This document shows positions 27,053 to 38,255 of a stretch of DNA of 45,685 nt, piece by piece. Positions within the stretch are counted from its first letter, which is position 1, and every line of letters begins with the position of its first letter. The position numbers and the translations under genes were made by a program. The notes beneath the pieces are model-generated. The model saw only the letters and a program-made list of their open reading frames with translations. It was not told the DNA's origin and did no database searches. Source of the stretch: Burkholderia ambifaria (GTDB taxonomy: Bacteria; Pseudomonadota; Gammaproteobacteria; Burkholderiales; Burkholderiaceae). The stretch is taken from assembly GCF_001443045.1 (NCBI RefSeq), contig NZ_LKPJ01000003.1, positions 174,736-220,420 on the forward strand, read 5' to 3'.

Positions 27053-27490
27053 ATGCCGACACCCGAAGAAAAAGCAGCGTTCTCGGAACGCCTGAAATTC
27101 GCCTTGCGGCGCAGCCCGGAGAAGGTCACCGGTGCGACGGAGCTCGCGAACCGATTCAATCTGCGTCACCGTGGTGCGCAGCCGGTTTCGCCGCAAACCG
27201 CCCACAAATGGCTGACGGGCCGCACGATTCCGACGCCGGACAAACTCGACACGCTCGCCGAGTGGTTGCGCGTCGAACTGCACTGGCTGCACTACGGCCC
27301 GTCGCCGAGCGTGATCGAGCACACGACGCCGCAACCGTTGCCGCGTGACGAACGCTATCCGCCGACGCCCGAGACGATCGAACTCGCGTCGAAGATCGAG
27401 GCGCTGCCGCCGCATCAGCGTTACCTCGTCCAGGAACTGATCGAGCAGTTCTACGGCGGTGACGCGAAAATCGAAGCAAAGAAGGCCTGA
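27053..27490 (+). CDS. Helix-turn-helix regulator of phage-repressor type
   Basis: A 145-residue soluble protein. An N-terminal HTH segment (about 5-75) contains SERLKFALRRS, ATELANRFNLRHRG, PVSPQTAHKWLTGRTIPTPDKLDTLAEWL, a pattern of Cro/CI-like regulators in which the TAHKWLTG part would be the recognition helix. The C-terminal half has a predicted helical segment (ELASKIEALPPHQRYLVQELIEQFY) that could mediate dimerisation. A GTG at 27032 would add seven residues; the ATG at 27053 is preferred. A perfect palindrome lies just upstream, and the gene inserts on the opposite strand between yidC and mnmE. Targets are unknown. Confidence 0.75.
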   Translation: MPTPEEKAAFSERLKFALRRSPEKVTGATELANRFNLRHRGAQPVSPQTAHKWLTGRTIPTPDKLDTLAEWLRVELHWLHYGPSPSVIEHTTPQPLPRDERYPPTPETIELASKIEALPPHQRYLVQELIEQFYGGDAKIEAKKA

Positions 27491-27540
27491 ACGGCGGCGG
27501 CCAACATACGCACGCGCCGCCGCGCCACCCGCCGGAAATG

Positions 27541-27576
27541 AAAAAGCCGCATGGATCGCACCATGCGGCTTTTTTA
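27541..27576. terminator. Bidirectional intrinsic terminator between the HTH gene and yidC
   Basis: AAAAAGCCGCATGG (27541-27554) and CCATGCGGCTTTTT (27561-27574) form a perfect 14-bp stem with a 6-base loop. It has A/T runs on both sides, so it can end the plus-strand HTH transcript and the minus-strand yidC transcript. Confidence 0.92.
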
Positions 27577-27618
27577 CGTGCATCGCGAGCGGCTCACCGC
27601 CCGCGTGTGTCACGAGCG

Positions 27619-29283
27619 TCAGGCCGGCTTCTTCTTGACGCCGCCGAGCTTGCGCGTGATGTAGTACTGCTGTGCGATCGACAGCACGTTGTTCACGACG
27701 TAGTACAGCACCAGGCCGGCCGGGAAGAAGAAGAACATCACCGAGAATGCGATCGGCATGAACTTCATCATCTTCGCCTGGACCGGGTCCGGCGGGGTCG
27801 GGTTCAGGCTCGTCTGCACGAACATCGACACGGCCATCAGCACCGGCAGGATGAAGAACGGGTCGCGCTGCGACAGGTCGTGAATCCACAGAATCCACGG
27901 CGCGCCGCGCATTTCGACCGACGCGAGCAGCACCCAGTACAGAGAGATGAACACCGGGATCTGGATCACGACCGGCAGGCAGCCGCCGAACGGATTGACC
28001 TTCTCGGTCTTGTACAGCTCCATCAGCGCGGCGTTCATCTTCTGCGGATCGCTCTTGAAGCGTTCGCGCAGCGCCTGCATGCGCGGCGTGATTTCCTTCA
28101 TGCGCGCCATCGACTTGTAGCTCGCGGCCGACAGCGGGAAGAACACGGCCTTGATCAGCACCGTGAGCAGCACGATCGCCCAGCCCCAGTTGCCGACGAG
28201 CCCATGGATCTTCTCGAGCAGCCAGAACAGCGGCTTCGCGATGATCGTCACCCAGCCGTAGTCCTTCACGAGCTCCAGGCCCGGCGCGATGCCTTCGAGC
28301 ATGCGCTCCTCTTCCGGACCGGCGAACAGGCGCGCCTGCACGTCGGCCGACTGGCCCGGCGCGATCGCGGCGACCGGCTGCTTCACGCCGACGCGATACA
28401 GCGTCGGATCGATCTTTTCAGCGTAGATGTCGCGCTTCGCGCCCTGCTGCGGAATCCAGGCCGACGCGAAGTAGTGCTGCACCATCGCGACCCAGCCGTT
28501 GTCGGCGGAGGTCACGTAGTCGGCCTTGTTCTTGTCGAGATCGCTGAAGTTGATCTTCTGGAAGTGCTTCGCGTCCGTATAGACCGCCGGCCCAAGGAAC
28601 GTATGCGAGAACATCGGCGTTTCGACGGCCGTGTTGTCGCGCACCAGTTCCATGTAGACCGTCGGCGTGACCGGTGCCGTGCCGACGTTGTCGATCTTGG
28701 TGTCGACGCCGATCACGTAGCTGCCGCGCGTGAACGTGTAGGTCTTCACGACCTTCACGCCGCCCTTCACCGGCGACTCGAACGACAGCTTCAGCGTGTT
28801 CTGGTCGCCCGTCAGCGACGTCGGGCCCGCATTGACCTGCGTGTAGACGTCGTTGTGGTTCGGGAAGTCGCCGCCGAGCAAGCCCGAGCGTGCGAGGTAC
28901 GTGTGGCCGGCCGTGTGGTCGAACAGCGTGATGTACAGGTCGGGCTGCTTGCCGTCGCCCTGCTTCTTCAGCGTCAGCTTCGCGAGCGTGCCGCCGCGCG
29001 TGTCGATTTCGCCGTCATACACGTCGGTCGAGAACTTCACGAGCTGCGCCTGTGCGGCCGGTGCCGTCGTCGACGGTGCGGCGCCCGCTGCGGCGGCAGG
29101 CACTTCACCTGCGGTCGTCGTCGTCGCGCCCGTGCCCGATGCACCGCCGGCAGCCGCGGGGGCCGTCTGCGTTGCGCTCGGGAAGAACATCGACGGGCGT
29201 CCATGGGACCGCTGCCAGTTGTCGTACAGCATGACAGCTGACATGAAGAAGATCACCCATAGGACGGTGCGTTTGATATCCAT
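27619..29283 (-). CDS. yidC: Membrane protein insertase YidC
   Basis: A 554-residue inner-membrane insertase (Oxa1 family) that inserts and folds membrane proteins with or without SecYEG. The N-terminal anchor ([20 protein letters not shown]) is followed by an Ala/Thr/Gly-rich linker and the large periplasmic beta-sandwich domain (about 75-330). The conserved five-helix core follows, with [43 protein letters not shown] and [17 protein letters not shown]. The C-terminus is basic ([10 protein letters not shown]). It lies 8 bases after yidD in the rpmH-rnpA-yidD-yidC run. Confidence 0.97.
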   Translation of the reverse strand: MDIKRTVLWVIFFMSAVMLYDNWQRSHGRPSMFFPSATQTAPAAAGGASGTGATTTTAGEVPAAAAGAAPSTTAPAAQAQLVKFSTDVYDGEIDTRGGTLAKLTLKKQGDGKQPDLYITLFDHTAGHTYLARSGLLGGDFPNHNDVYTQVNAGPTSLTGDQNTLKLSFESPVKGGVKVVKTYTFTRGSYVIGVDTKIDNVGTAPVTPTVYMELVRDNTAVETPMFSHTFLGPAVYTDAKHFQKINFSDLDKNKADYVTSADNGWVAMVQHYFASAWIPQQGAKRDIYAEKIDPTLYRVGVKQPVAAIAPGQSADVQARLFAGPEEERMLEGIAPGLELVKDYGWVTIIAKPLFWLLEKIHGLVGNWGWAIVLLTVLIKAVFFPLSAASYKSMARMKEITPRMQALRERFKSDPQKMNAALMELYKTEKVNPFGGCLPVVIQIPVFISLYWVLLASVEMRGAPWILWIHDLSQRDPFFILPVLMAVSMFVQTSLNPTPPDPVQAKMMKFMPIAFSVMFFFFPAGLVLYYVVNNVLSIAQQYYITRKLGGVKKKPA

Positions 29284-29291
29284 GCGTTGTC

Positions 29292-29558
29292 TCAGAGTCG
29301 ATGGGACCGCGCGTCGGCTTCGCCGCGAGCGCGAGTGTCGGAGTTGGGCGGCGGGACGAGGTCGATGCCGCCCGCGGAAAACGGATGGCATCGGCACACG
29401 CGCCTGACGGCGAGATACGTGCCGCGCGCGGCGCCATGATACTGGATTGCCTCGCGCGCGTAATCCGAACAGGAAGGATAAAAACGGCAACGGTTGCCGA
29501 GCATAGGGCTCACGGCAACCTTGTAGAAGCGCAGCAAGGCGATCAATACCGTTTCCAT
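29292..29558 (-). CDS. yidD: Membrane protein insertion efficiency factor YidD
   Basis: An 88-residue protein of the YidD (DUF37) family, an amphipathic inner-membrane-associated factor that assists YidC. The family signature is complete: [27 protein letters not shown] followed by [19 protein letters not shown], here shown in parts, with the conserved Cys at the RCRFYPSCS and RVCRCHP motifs. It sits between rnpA and yidC on the same strand, as in most bacteria. Confidence 0.95.
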   Translation of the reverse strand: METVLIALLRFYKVAVSPMLGNRCRFYPSCSDYAREAIQYHGAARGTYLAVRRVCRCHPFSAGGIDLVPPPNSDTRARGEADARSHRL

Positions 29559-29633
29559 ACCTTGGGCGGCGCCGTTCGACGCCGCGTCAAAACCGGCCGG
29601 GCGGGCGCGAACGCCGCACCGGGCACGGATGCG

Positions 29634-30104
29634 TCACTCGGACGCGGGCTTCGACGCCCGGCGGGCGATCTCCCGGACCGCCCTGTCGAGCAGTTCGCGG
29701 ATTTCGGCCGCACACATCGCCGCGAGCGGGGCGGAAGCCGCGCTCGGCAGCGCTTTCTTGTCGAAGCGCGTGTGCTGCCGCAGCAGCAAGTCGTAACCGG
29801 CGAATTCGGCCTGGCGCAAGCGAAACGCGTCGCGCGCCAGCCGCTTCACGAGATTACGGGTTACTGCACGCGGCGCATACTTCTTGCCGACGACGAGCCC
29901 CAGGCGGGCAGGCTGGCCGGTCGGCTTGCCGTAGATCACGAAGTGCGCGGAGCGCCGCCAGGGGCGCAAACGAAAAACGGATGAAAATTCATCCGTTTTC
30001 AGAAGTCGCGCAGCTTTCGGGAAGGCGGCTTTCGTCTGCGACGGATTCGCACCCGGCTCGACGGTACCTTCCGCAGGACTGCGGACGGCGGACACAGCGC
30101 GCAA
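29634..30104 (-). CDS. rnpA: Ribonuclease P protein component RnpA
   Basis: A basic protein of up to 156 residues that assists the RNase P RNA in tRNA 5' maturation. The conserved region runs from [20 protein letters not shown] through [28 protein letters not shown], with the RNR-type RNA-binding motif. The first 27 residues are poorly conserved. The frame opens with a TTG at 30104, six bases after the rpmH stop; a GTG at 30095 with AGG upstream is an alternative start. Order and spacing relative to rpmH are canonical. Confidence 0.92.
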   Translation of the reverse strand: MRAVSAVRSPAEGTVEPGANPSQTKAAFPKAARLLKTDEFSSVFRLRPWRRSAHFVIYGKPTGQPARLGLVVGKKYAPRAVTRNLVKRLARDAFRLRQAEFAGYDLLLRQHTRFDKKALPSAASAPLAAMCAAEIRELLDRAVREIARRASKPASE

Positions 30105-30110
30105 CCTGCC

Positions 30111-30245
30111 TTAGATGGCGAGGCGCTTGCGGCCCTTCGCGCGGCGAGCGTTGATGACCTTGCGGCCACCTGCCGTCTTCATGCGGACACGGAAGCCATG
30201 GGTGCGCTTGCGGCGCGTCACGGACGGTTGGTAAGTACGTTTCAT
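30111..30245 (-). CDS. rpmH: 50S ribosomal protein L34
   Basis: A 44-residue, very basic protein, [20 protein letters not shown] continuing with [20 protein letters not shown], the full-length L34 sequence. It is first in the minus-strand run rpmH-rnpA-yidD-yidC and divergent from dnaA, the standard arrangement at the chromosomal origin. Confidence 0.98.
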
Positions 30246-30360
30246 GATGTTCTCACTTGTTCGAGAATGTCGAAATTCAGGGGACCGCGTGCCCTTAACC
30301 GGAGGCATTCGGGCGAACGCAATCGCCGGGAATACAGGATTGGTTTTCGCGGAACCCGCT

Positions 30361-30389
30361 ATTTAAACCGTTTTTCCGTTGACGGTCAA
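30361..30389 (-). promoter_or_regulatory. Predicted sigma-70 promoter of rpmH
   Basis: Minus-strand TTGACC (30389-30384), a 17-base spacer and TTAAAT (30366-30361), giving a leader of roughly 110 bases before rpmH. Confidence 0.55.
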
Positions 30390-30455
30390 TACTTTAGGAG
30401 TCGATCGCCTGTGCCGGCCCACTCCGATCCGGCCCCGCGACCCACAATCACAGCC

Positions 30456-30464
30456 TGTGGATAA
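30456..30464 (+). promoter_or_regulatory. Perfect DnaA box
   Basis: TGTGGATAA, the exact complement of the consensus TTATCCACA, lies about 200 bases upstream of dnaA. Confidence 0.75.
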
Positions 30465-30666
30465 GTCCCGCTGTGGCCGCGTTTGGCGTTAGAATCTCGC
30501 CTTATCTCCAAGAATCCCGCACGCCGCTTCGGCGCTCGCCTGCCTTTGCACGACTGTGACGCAGGCGTCCGAGGCACGCTCGCACGACCGCTTCGGGCCT
30601 TGTTGCGCAACCGCGACAAGGGCGCCGGCGAGCCGCACTGTGCACGCAAAAAACGACAGTTACTTG

Positions 30667-32244
30667 ATGAACGAATTCTGGCAACACTGTTCCGCACTGC
30701 TGGAGCGCGAGCTGACGCCCCAACAGTACGTGACGTGGATCAAACCCTTGGCCCCGGTGGCCTTCGATGCGTCGGCGAACACGCTGTCCATCGCCGCGCC
30801 GAACCGCTTCAAGCTGGACTGGGTCAAGAGCCAGTTTTCGGGTCGGATCTCGGATCTGGCCCGAGAATTCTGGAACACGCCGATCGAAGTCCAGTTCGTC
30901 CTCGATCCGAAGGCCGGCATGCGCAGCGCCGCCGCCGGGGCAGCATCGGCCGCCCCGCGCGCGCCGCTGGTCCCGACCGGCCCGGCCGCGACGGTGGCTG
31001 CGATCGCCGCCAACCTGACCGCGAATGCTTCGGCTGCGCCCGCCGCGTCGGCTGACGTGCCCATGACGCCGTCGGCGGCCGCCACGCACCACCTGAACGC
31101 CGACGACGCCGACATCGACCTGCCGAGCCTGCCCGCGCACGAAGCGGCCGCCGGCCGCCGCACCTGGCGCCCGGGCCCCGGTGCCGCGCCCGCGAACGGC
31201 GGCGAAGCCGATTCGATGTACGAACGCTCGAAGCTGAACCCCGTGCTCACGTTCGACAACTTCGTGACCGGTAAAGCGAACCAGCTTGCACGCGCCGCCG
31301 CGATCCAGGTCGCGGACAACCCCGGCATCTCGTACAACCCGCTGTTCCTGTACGGCGGCGTCGGCCTCGGCAAGACCCACCTGATCCACGCGATCGGCAA
31401 CCAGTTGCTGCTCGACAAGGCCGGCGCGCGGATCCGCTATATCCACGCCGAGCAATACGTGTCCGACGTGGTGAAGGCGTACCAGCGCAAGGCGTTCGAC
31501 GACTTCAAGCGCTACTACCACTCGCTCGACCTGCTGCTGATCGACGATATCCAGTTCTTCTCGGGCAAGTCGCGCACGCAAGAGGAATTCTTCTACGCGT
31601 TCGAGGCACTCGTCGCGAACAAGGCGCAGGTGATCATCACCAGCGACACGTATCCGAAGGAAATCTCGGGCATCGACGATCGCCTGATCTCGCGCTTCGA
31701 CTCCGGCCTCACCGTCGCGATCGAGCCGCCCGAGCTGGAAATGCGCGTCGCGATCCTGATGCGCAAGGCGCAGTCGGAAGGCGTGAACCTGTCGGAGGAC
31801 GTCGCGTTCTTCGTCGCGAAGCACCTGCGCTCGAACGTGCGCGAGCTCGAAGGCGCGCTGCGCAAGATCCTCGCGTATTCGAAGTTCCACGGCCGCGAGA
31901 TCTCGATCGAGCTGACCAAGGAAGCGCTGAAGGATCTGCTGACCGTGCAGAACCGGCAGATTTCGGTCGAGAACATCCAGAAGACCGTCGCCGACTTCTA
32001 CAACATCAAGGTCGCCGACATGTATTCGAAGAAGCGCCCCGCGAACATCGCGCGGCCGCGGCAGATTGCGATGTACCTGGCGAAGGAACTCACGCAGAAG
32101 AGCCTGCCCGAGATCGGCGAACTGTTCGGCGGGCGCGATCACACCACCGTGCTGCACGCCGTGCGCAAGATCGCCGACGAGCGCAGCAAGGACGCGCAGC
32201 TCAACCACGAGCTGCACGTGCTGGAACAGACGCTGAAGGGCTGA
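30667..32244 (+). CDS. dnaA: Chromosomal replication initiator DnaA
   Basis: A 525-residue initiator that binds DnaA boxes and opens the origin. Domain I is about 1-82 ([20 protein letters not shown]). An unusually long Ala/Pro-rich linker, about 83-185, accounts for most of the excess over the 467-residue E. coli protein. The AAA+ domain has Walker [10 protein letters not shown] (230-238) and Walker [10 protein letters not shown]. The C-terminal domain IV ends with the DNA-contact signature [12 protein letters not shown]. The start ATG at 30667 gives the usual N-terminus. It is followed by dnaN after 169 bases that contain a terminator-like hairpin. Confidence 0.98.
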   Translation: MNEFWQHCSALLERELTPQQYVTWIKPLAPVAFDASANTLSIAAPNRFKLDWVKSQFSGRISDLAREFWNTPIEVQFVLDPKAGMRSAAAGAASAAPRAPLVPTGPAATVAAIAANLTANASAAPAASADVPMTPSAAATHHLNADDADIDLPSLPAHEAAAGRRTWRPGPGAAPANGGEADSMYERSKLNPVLTFDNFVTGKANQLARAAAIQVADNPGISYNPLFLYGGVGLGKTHLIHAIGNQLLLDKAGARIRYIHAEQYVSDVVKAYQRKAFDDFKRYYHSLDLLLIDDIQFFSGKSRTQEEFFYAFEALVANKAQVIITSDTYPKEISGIDDRLISRFDSGLTVAIEPPELEMRVAILMRKAQSEGVNLSEDVAFFVAKHLRSNVRELEGALRKILAYSKFHGREISIELTKEALKDLLTVQNRQISVENIQKTVADFYNIKVADMYSKKRPANIARPRQIAMYLAKELTQKSLPEIGELFGGRDHTTVLHAVRKIADERSKDAQLNHELHVLEQTLKG

Positions 32245-32274
32245 GCGCGCGAGGCGCGCTTGATAATTCGGCCT

Positions 32275-32305
32275 CCGCCCCAATTTAAGGGGGGCGGTTC
32301 GGTTT
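32275..32305 (+). terminator. Terminator or attenuator between dnaA and dnaN
   Basis: CCGCCCC (32275-32281) pairs with GGGGCGG (32291-32297) around a 9-base loop, followed by a short T-rich stretch. It may reduce dnaA-to-dnaN readthrough. Confidence 0.5.
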
Positions 32306-32413
32306 TAAGGCACAATACAGGTTTGACCGCCCCGGTGCGGCGGGCCAAGAGCCCGGCCGGCGGGGCGCTGCGAGGCTGCTGCGCTGCAGGCCGTTACTCA
32401 ACGAAGGAACTCT

Positions 32414-33520
32414 ATGCAACTGGTCAAGACCGAACGAGACACACTCCTCAGGCCGCTGCAAACGGTCAGCGGCATCGTCGAACGCCGCCATACGTTGCCG
32501 ATCCTCGCCAACCTGCTGATCACCAAGAACGGCCCGGACGTTTCATTCCTGTCGACCGACCTGGAGCTGCAGATCACCACGCGCGCCGATTTCGGCGTCG
32601 GCGGCGACCAGGTGGCCACCACCGTCGCGGCCCGCAAGCTGCTCGACATCCTGCGCGCGATGCCTGACGGCCAGGTTACGCTGTCGCTCGCCGACAAGCG
32701 CCTCACCGTTCAATCGGGCAAGAGCCGCTTCGCACTGCAGACGCTCGCGGCCGACGAGTTCCCGACCGTCGCGCAGGCCAAGGATTTCGGCGCGACCCTG
32801 ACCGTCCCGCAGAAGTCGTTCCGCCAACTGCTCGGCATGGTGCACTTCGCGATGGCGCAGCAGGACATCCGCTACTACCTGAACGGCATGCTGCTCGTCG
32901 TCGACGGCGACCAGCTGATGGCCGTGGCCACCGACGGCCACCGCCTCGCGTTCTCGTCGATGAAGCTCGAAGGCGGCACGTTCGGCCGCCAGGAAGTCAT
33001 CGTGCCGCGCAAGACGATTCTCGAGCTGCAGCGCCTGCTCGAGGACATCGACGACACCGTCACCATCGACATCGCGCAGACCCAGGCCAAGTTCACGTTC
33101 GGCCAGGTCGAGCTCGTGTCGAAACTCGTCGAGGGCAAGTTCCCCGACTTCCAGCGCGTGATCCCGAAGGCGCACAAGAACACGTTCGAGATCGGCCGTG
33201 AAGAGCTGCAGCGTTCGCTGCAGCGTGCGGCAATCCTGACCTCGGACAAGTTCAAGGGCGTGCGCTGCATCATCGCGCCGGGCCAGCTGAAGATCATGTC
33301 GACCAACGCCGATCAGGAAGAGGCGCAGGAAGAACTCGAAATCGCGTACCAGGGCGATACCGTCGACATCGGCTTCAACGTCACGTATCTGCTCGACGTG
33401 CTCGCGAACCTGAAGGTCGACACCGTGCAGGTGAGCCTCGGCGACGCCAGCTCGAGCGCGCTGATCACCGTGCCCGAGAACGACGAGTTCAAGTATGTCG
33501 TGATGCCGATGCGCATCTGA
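32414..33520 (+). CDS. dnaN: DNA polymerase III beta subunit (sliding clamp)
   Basis: A 368-residue clamp that encircles DNA as a dimer and tethers the polymerase. Three clamp domains of about 120 residues are visible in sequence, beginning MQLVKTERDTLLRPLQTVSG. The middle contains the conserved ATDGHRLAFS motif and the C-terminus ends YVVMPMRI, the usual end of the protein with its partner-binding cleft. AAGGAAC precedes the ATG. It lies between dnaA and gyrB, in canonical order (recF is absent here, as is usual in Burkholderia). Confidence 0.98.
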   Translation: MQLVKTERDTLLRPLQTVSGIVERRHTLPILANLLITKNGPDVSFLSTDLELQITTRADFGVGGDQVATTVAARKLLDILRAMPDGQVTLSLADKRLTVQSGKSRFALQTLAADEFPTVAQAKDFGATLTVPQKSFRQLLGMVHFAMAQQDIRYYLNGMLLVVDGDQLMAVATDGHRLAFSSMKLEGGTFGRQEVIVPRKTILELQRLLEDIDDTVTIDIAQTQAKFTFGQVELVSKLVEGKFPDFQRVIPKAHKNTFEIGREELQRSLQRAAILTSDKFKGVRCIIAPGQLKIMSTNADQEEAQEELEIAYQGDTVDIGFNVTYLLDVLANLKVDTVQVSLGDASSSALITVPENDEFKYVVMPMRI

Positions 33521-33547
33521 CGCGCTCGACATCACAACACACACCAG

Positions 33548-33574
33548 GGGGCGGCAAGCCCCTTTGGCGTTTTT
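33548..33574 (+). terminator. Weak terminator after dnaN
   Basis: GGGGC (33548-33552) pairs with GCCCC (33558-33562), with extra flanking pairs, and a TTTTT run follows at 33570-33574. Confidence 0.45.
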
Positions 33575-33586
33575 ATGGCGAACTGA

Positions 33587-36187
<2,601 letters not shown>

Positions 36188-36377
36188 GGCCGCCGCCTGT
36201 CGTAGGGCGCCAGAGTAAGTGCGACTGGCGCCACAGTTTTGCGACCAAGGGGCAAAGTTGGTGCGACTAGCTTAGCGATTCAATGCCATGTCTTATCCCT
36301 GACGGAGCCCGACCGCAGAACTATAATCCGGAGGTGCGAATGGCTCTGGCCCCTGATTTTCCACAATTCGTAAAATG

Positions 36378-36413
36378 GGCCGTTTTCCGCAAGGAAGACG
36401 GCCTTTCGTTTTT
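36378..36413 (+). terminator. Intrinsic terminator downstream of gyrB
   Basis: GGCCGTTTTCC (36378-36388) pairs with GGAAGACGGCC (36393-36403) over 11 bp, with one G.U pair and a GCAA loop, followed by TTTCGTTTTT. It lies about 190 bases after the gyrB stop. Confidence 0.75.
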
Positions 36414-36530
36414 CCGAGCCCGGCTTTGCGGGACGCCGATCGGCTGTTCAAGACTTACCGACCGCACGAGTCGTACCGTCACATCTCCGGTGCGAGGAAC
36501 CTGAAAGTGCTCGCCGCAGGGACGATTCGT

Positions 36531-36767
36531 GATCCGATCGTGCGAGAAGCCGCCGTCGAATTTAAGTCGTAAAACGTCCTTGATCATGCGCATGTTCATC
36601 CGGTGCGCGGGCATGCTGTCTCCTGCCAAAGCCGGCGAGCATAGCCCGCGTGGTTGATGTCATGCGCAACGCTAATCCTGCCTTCCGGTCCGCTCGGTCA
36701 CGTTCCCGAAATGACCGGTCACGTTGCCGAAATCGCCGGTCACGATCCCGAAACGGCCGGTCACGTT
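36531..36767 (-). mobile_element. IS21-family remnant: istA start and terminal repeats
   Basis: On the minus strand from 36614 the frame reads MPAHRMNMRMIKDVLRLK followed by FDGGFSHDRI, the usual N-terminus of an IS21-type IstA transposase. It departs from the family after about residue 28 (36531). Upstream lie about 3.5 copies of a 21-bp repeat, as expected for the multiple terminal repeats of IS21 elements. The rest of istA and istB are missing. GCGACT-containing repeats at 36218-36270 may be a second fragment. Confidence 0.65.
36696..36767. repeat. 21-bp direct repeats (3.4 copies)
   Basis: Units begin GGTCACG at 36696, 36717, 36738 and 36759 (partial), each reading GGTCACGTTCCCGAAATGAC-like. 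They fit the terminal repeats of an IS21-family element and end exactly where the IS5-type transposase frame begins to match. Confidence 0.85.
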
Positions 36768-37474
36768 CGTCCGAAATACGCAAAGAAGGCACTGCGGACT
36801 TTGCGTTCGCGCGTGGGCCGCGTGATGCGCGACGTCGAAAGGCAACTCGATGGCGTGGCGCGCGAAAGCCGCTCGGCACTGGAAGAACTGATCGGCCGTA
36901 CGAAGCGGATTCTGTCGCAGAAGCAAAAGGACAAGAACAAGTTGTACGCGCTGCACGCACCGGAAGTCGAGTGCCTGGCGAAGGGCAAGGCACGCAACCC
37001 GTACGAGTTCGGCGTGAAGGTGTCGATCACGACGACGCTCAAGGAGGGTTTGGTGGTGGGCGCGCGCTCGATGCCAGGCAACCCGTCGACGGACATACGC
37101 TGGCCGAAGCACTGGAGCAGGCGGCGATCCTGAGCGAGGTCCAACCGGAGATCGCCATCGTCGACCGCGGCTACAAGGGTGTCACGATCGACGGCGTGAA
37201 GATCTATCACCCGGGTTTGCGACGAGGCATCACGCGCGGCCTGCGGGCGATGATCCGGCGCCGAAGCGCGATTGAGCCAGCCATCGGGCACATGAAGGCC
37301 AACGGCAAGCTCGATCGCAATTGGCTCAAGGGTTCGTTGGGCGATGCGATCCACGCAGTGCTGTGCGGTGCCGGCCAAAACCTGCGGATGATCCTGCGCA
37401 AGATGCGGCTTTTTTACGCCCTGATTCTCGCCGCTTTGCTCAACTTCCAAACCGCTGCGCCATCGGCAGCATAG
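36768..37474 (+). pseudogene. IS5-family transposase, 5'-truncated and frameshifted
   Basis: From RPKYAKKALRTLRSRV at 36768 the frame matches the IS5-group DDE transposase, through DKNKLYALHAPEVECLAKGK and YEFGVKVS. At about 37085-37090 one base appears lost: the reading continues in the next frame as DGHTLAEALEQ, VDRGYKG (second Asp) and RRRSAIEPAIGHMK (catalytic Glu), to the stop at 37474. The N-terminal part with the first catalytic Asp is missing, cut at the IS21 repeats. It cannot transpose alone. The element's right end is probably near 37515. Confidence 0.8.
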
Positions 37475-37524
37475 CTTCAGCTACGCGACAAAACGAATTG
37501 TTCAGGGCCGACTACCTACCCTGG

Positions 37525-37698
37525 ATGGCCGTCATCGACGCGCACTTCAAGCTGTTCGGGTTCGAGCCGGGCGATCGCGTCTATCTCGAGATCAATCACA
37601 AGACCAGGCAGATCCATATCACGCCGGACTATGGCGATCTTGAGTTCCGAGAGAAGCCGTACCATCAAACGAGCAGCACAAGTCCGCTCGCGCGCTAA
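37525..37698 (+). pseudogene. SymE-like toxin fragment
   Basis: The frame starting around 37510 reads YLPWMAVIDAHFKLFGF, then EPGDRVYLEINHKTRQIHIT. The spacing of a Pro-Trp start, a GF..GDRV turn and a final IHITP strand resembles the C-terminal half of SymE-type (AbrB-fold) proteins. The upstream part runs into the IS5 end, so it is probably truncated. The ATG at 37525 would give only 57 residues. Assignment is tentative; a small intact gene cannot be excluded. Confidence 0.35.
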
Positions 37699-37700
37699 AG

Positions 37701-37729
37701 AGCAAGGGCCGCGCTACGCGGCCCTTGCT
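37701..37729. terminator. Perfect 13-bp hairpin after the SymE-like fragment
   Basis: AGCAAGGGCCGCG (37701-37713) and CGCGGCCCTTGCT (37717-37729) pair perfectly around a CTA loop. There is no T-run, so termination is inferred from strength and position only. Confidence 0.5.
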
Positions 37730-38255
37730 GCCTCGGTAGTTGGCTCAGCGTTCAGCAAGTCTCCTTACGCCCTTCCCGGGCTCAGATACCAGCGCAGTCT
37801 TCAACCGTTACAACATCGATCACCGATCGGTGGCCCCCACTCCTCCATCGCGCCGGCCCCGCAACTCTGCTTCCAGTCGTCGATACCCCACCTCACCCGC
37901 AAAACGTGACAATCGGAGACACTTCGCCGATCGCGACGCGTCAACCGCATCCAGGCGCAAACGGCGCGCCCTCCCCTCCCGCACAAGAGATCCGCTACAT
38001 CGAAGCACTCGTTCCACTGCGGCTGGCAGTTCGAATACCTTGCCGCTACGTTCCGTTCTGGTGCAGATTTCCATTTGGTGCTTCAAGCGCCGCGACTTTT
38101 GTCCAGAGTCTCCGAGTCTTCGTTTAATTCTGCATTCCTTAGTACAAATCCATAGCCACCCGCGCAGATTGGGACATTTCAAAAGAAAAATCCGCGAAGA
38201 CAACACCGTTGCCCTCGCTGCCATACGTAGTACCTGAGAGAAAGGGAGAAGAACC
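37730..38255. other. Non-coding region upstream of vgrG
   Basis: No reading frame here has a recognisable domain or good codon use. The sequence becomes AT-richer towards 38100-38230, where a vgrG promoter would be expected, but no convincing -35/-10 pair was identified. It probably contains decayed DNA from the mobile-element boundary. Confidence 0.4.

Larger units (their letters stand above)
30246..30666. other. rpmH-dnaA intergenic region, possible origin/dnaA control region
   Basis: This 421-base region holds an AT-rich stretch (30330-30400), the rpmH promoter and one perfect DnaA box, TGTGGATAA at 30456-30464. A TAGAAT at 30490-30495 could be a dnaA -10, which would place the DnaA box just upstream of or over its -35 region and suggest autoregulation. 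Only one perfect box is seen, so calling it oriC is not secure. Confidence 0.45.

Noticed and set aside
30246..30666. Firm assignment as oriC
   Set aside because: Only one perfect DnaA box was found and strand skew could not be calculated, so the region is described without calling the origin.
37740..38237. Short frames upstream of vgrG as small toxins
   Set aside because: Ser/Arg-rich conceptual products in overlapping frames, no start signals, no recognisable motif.
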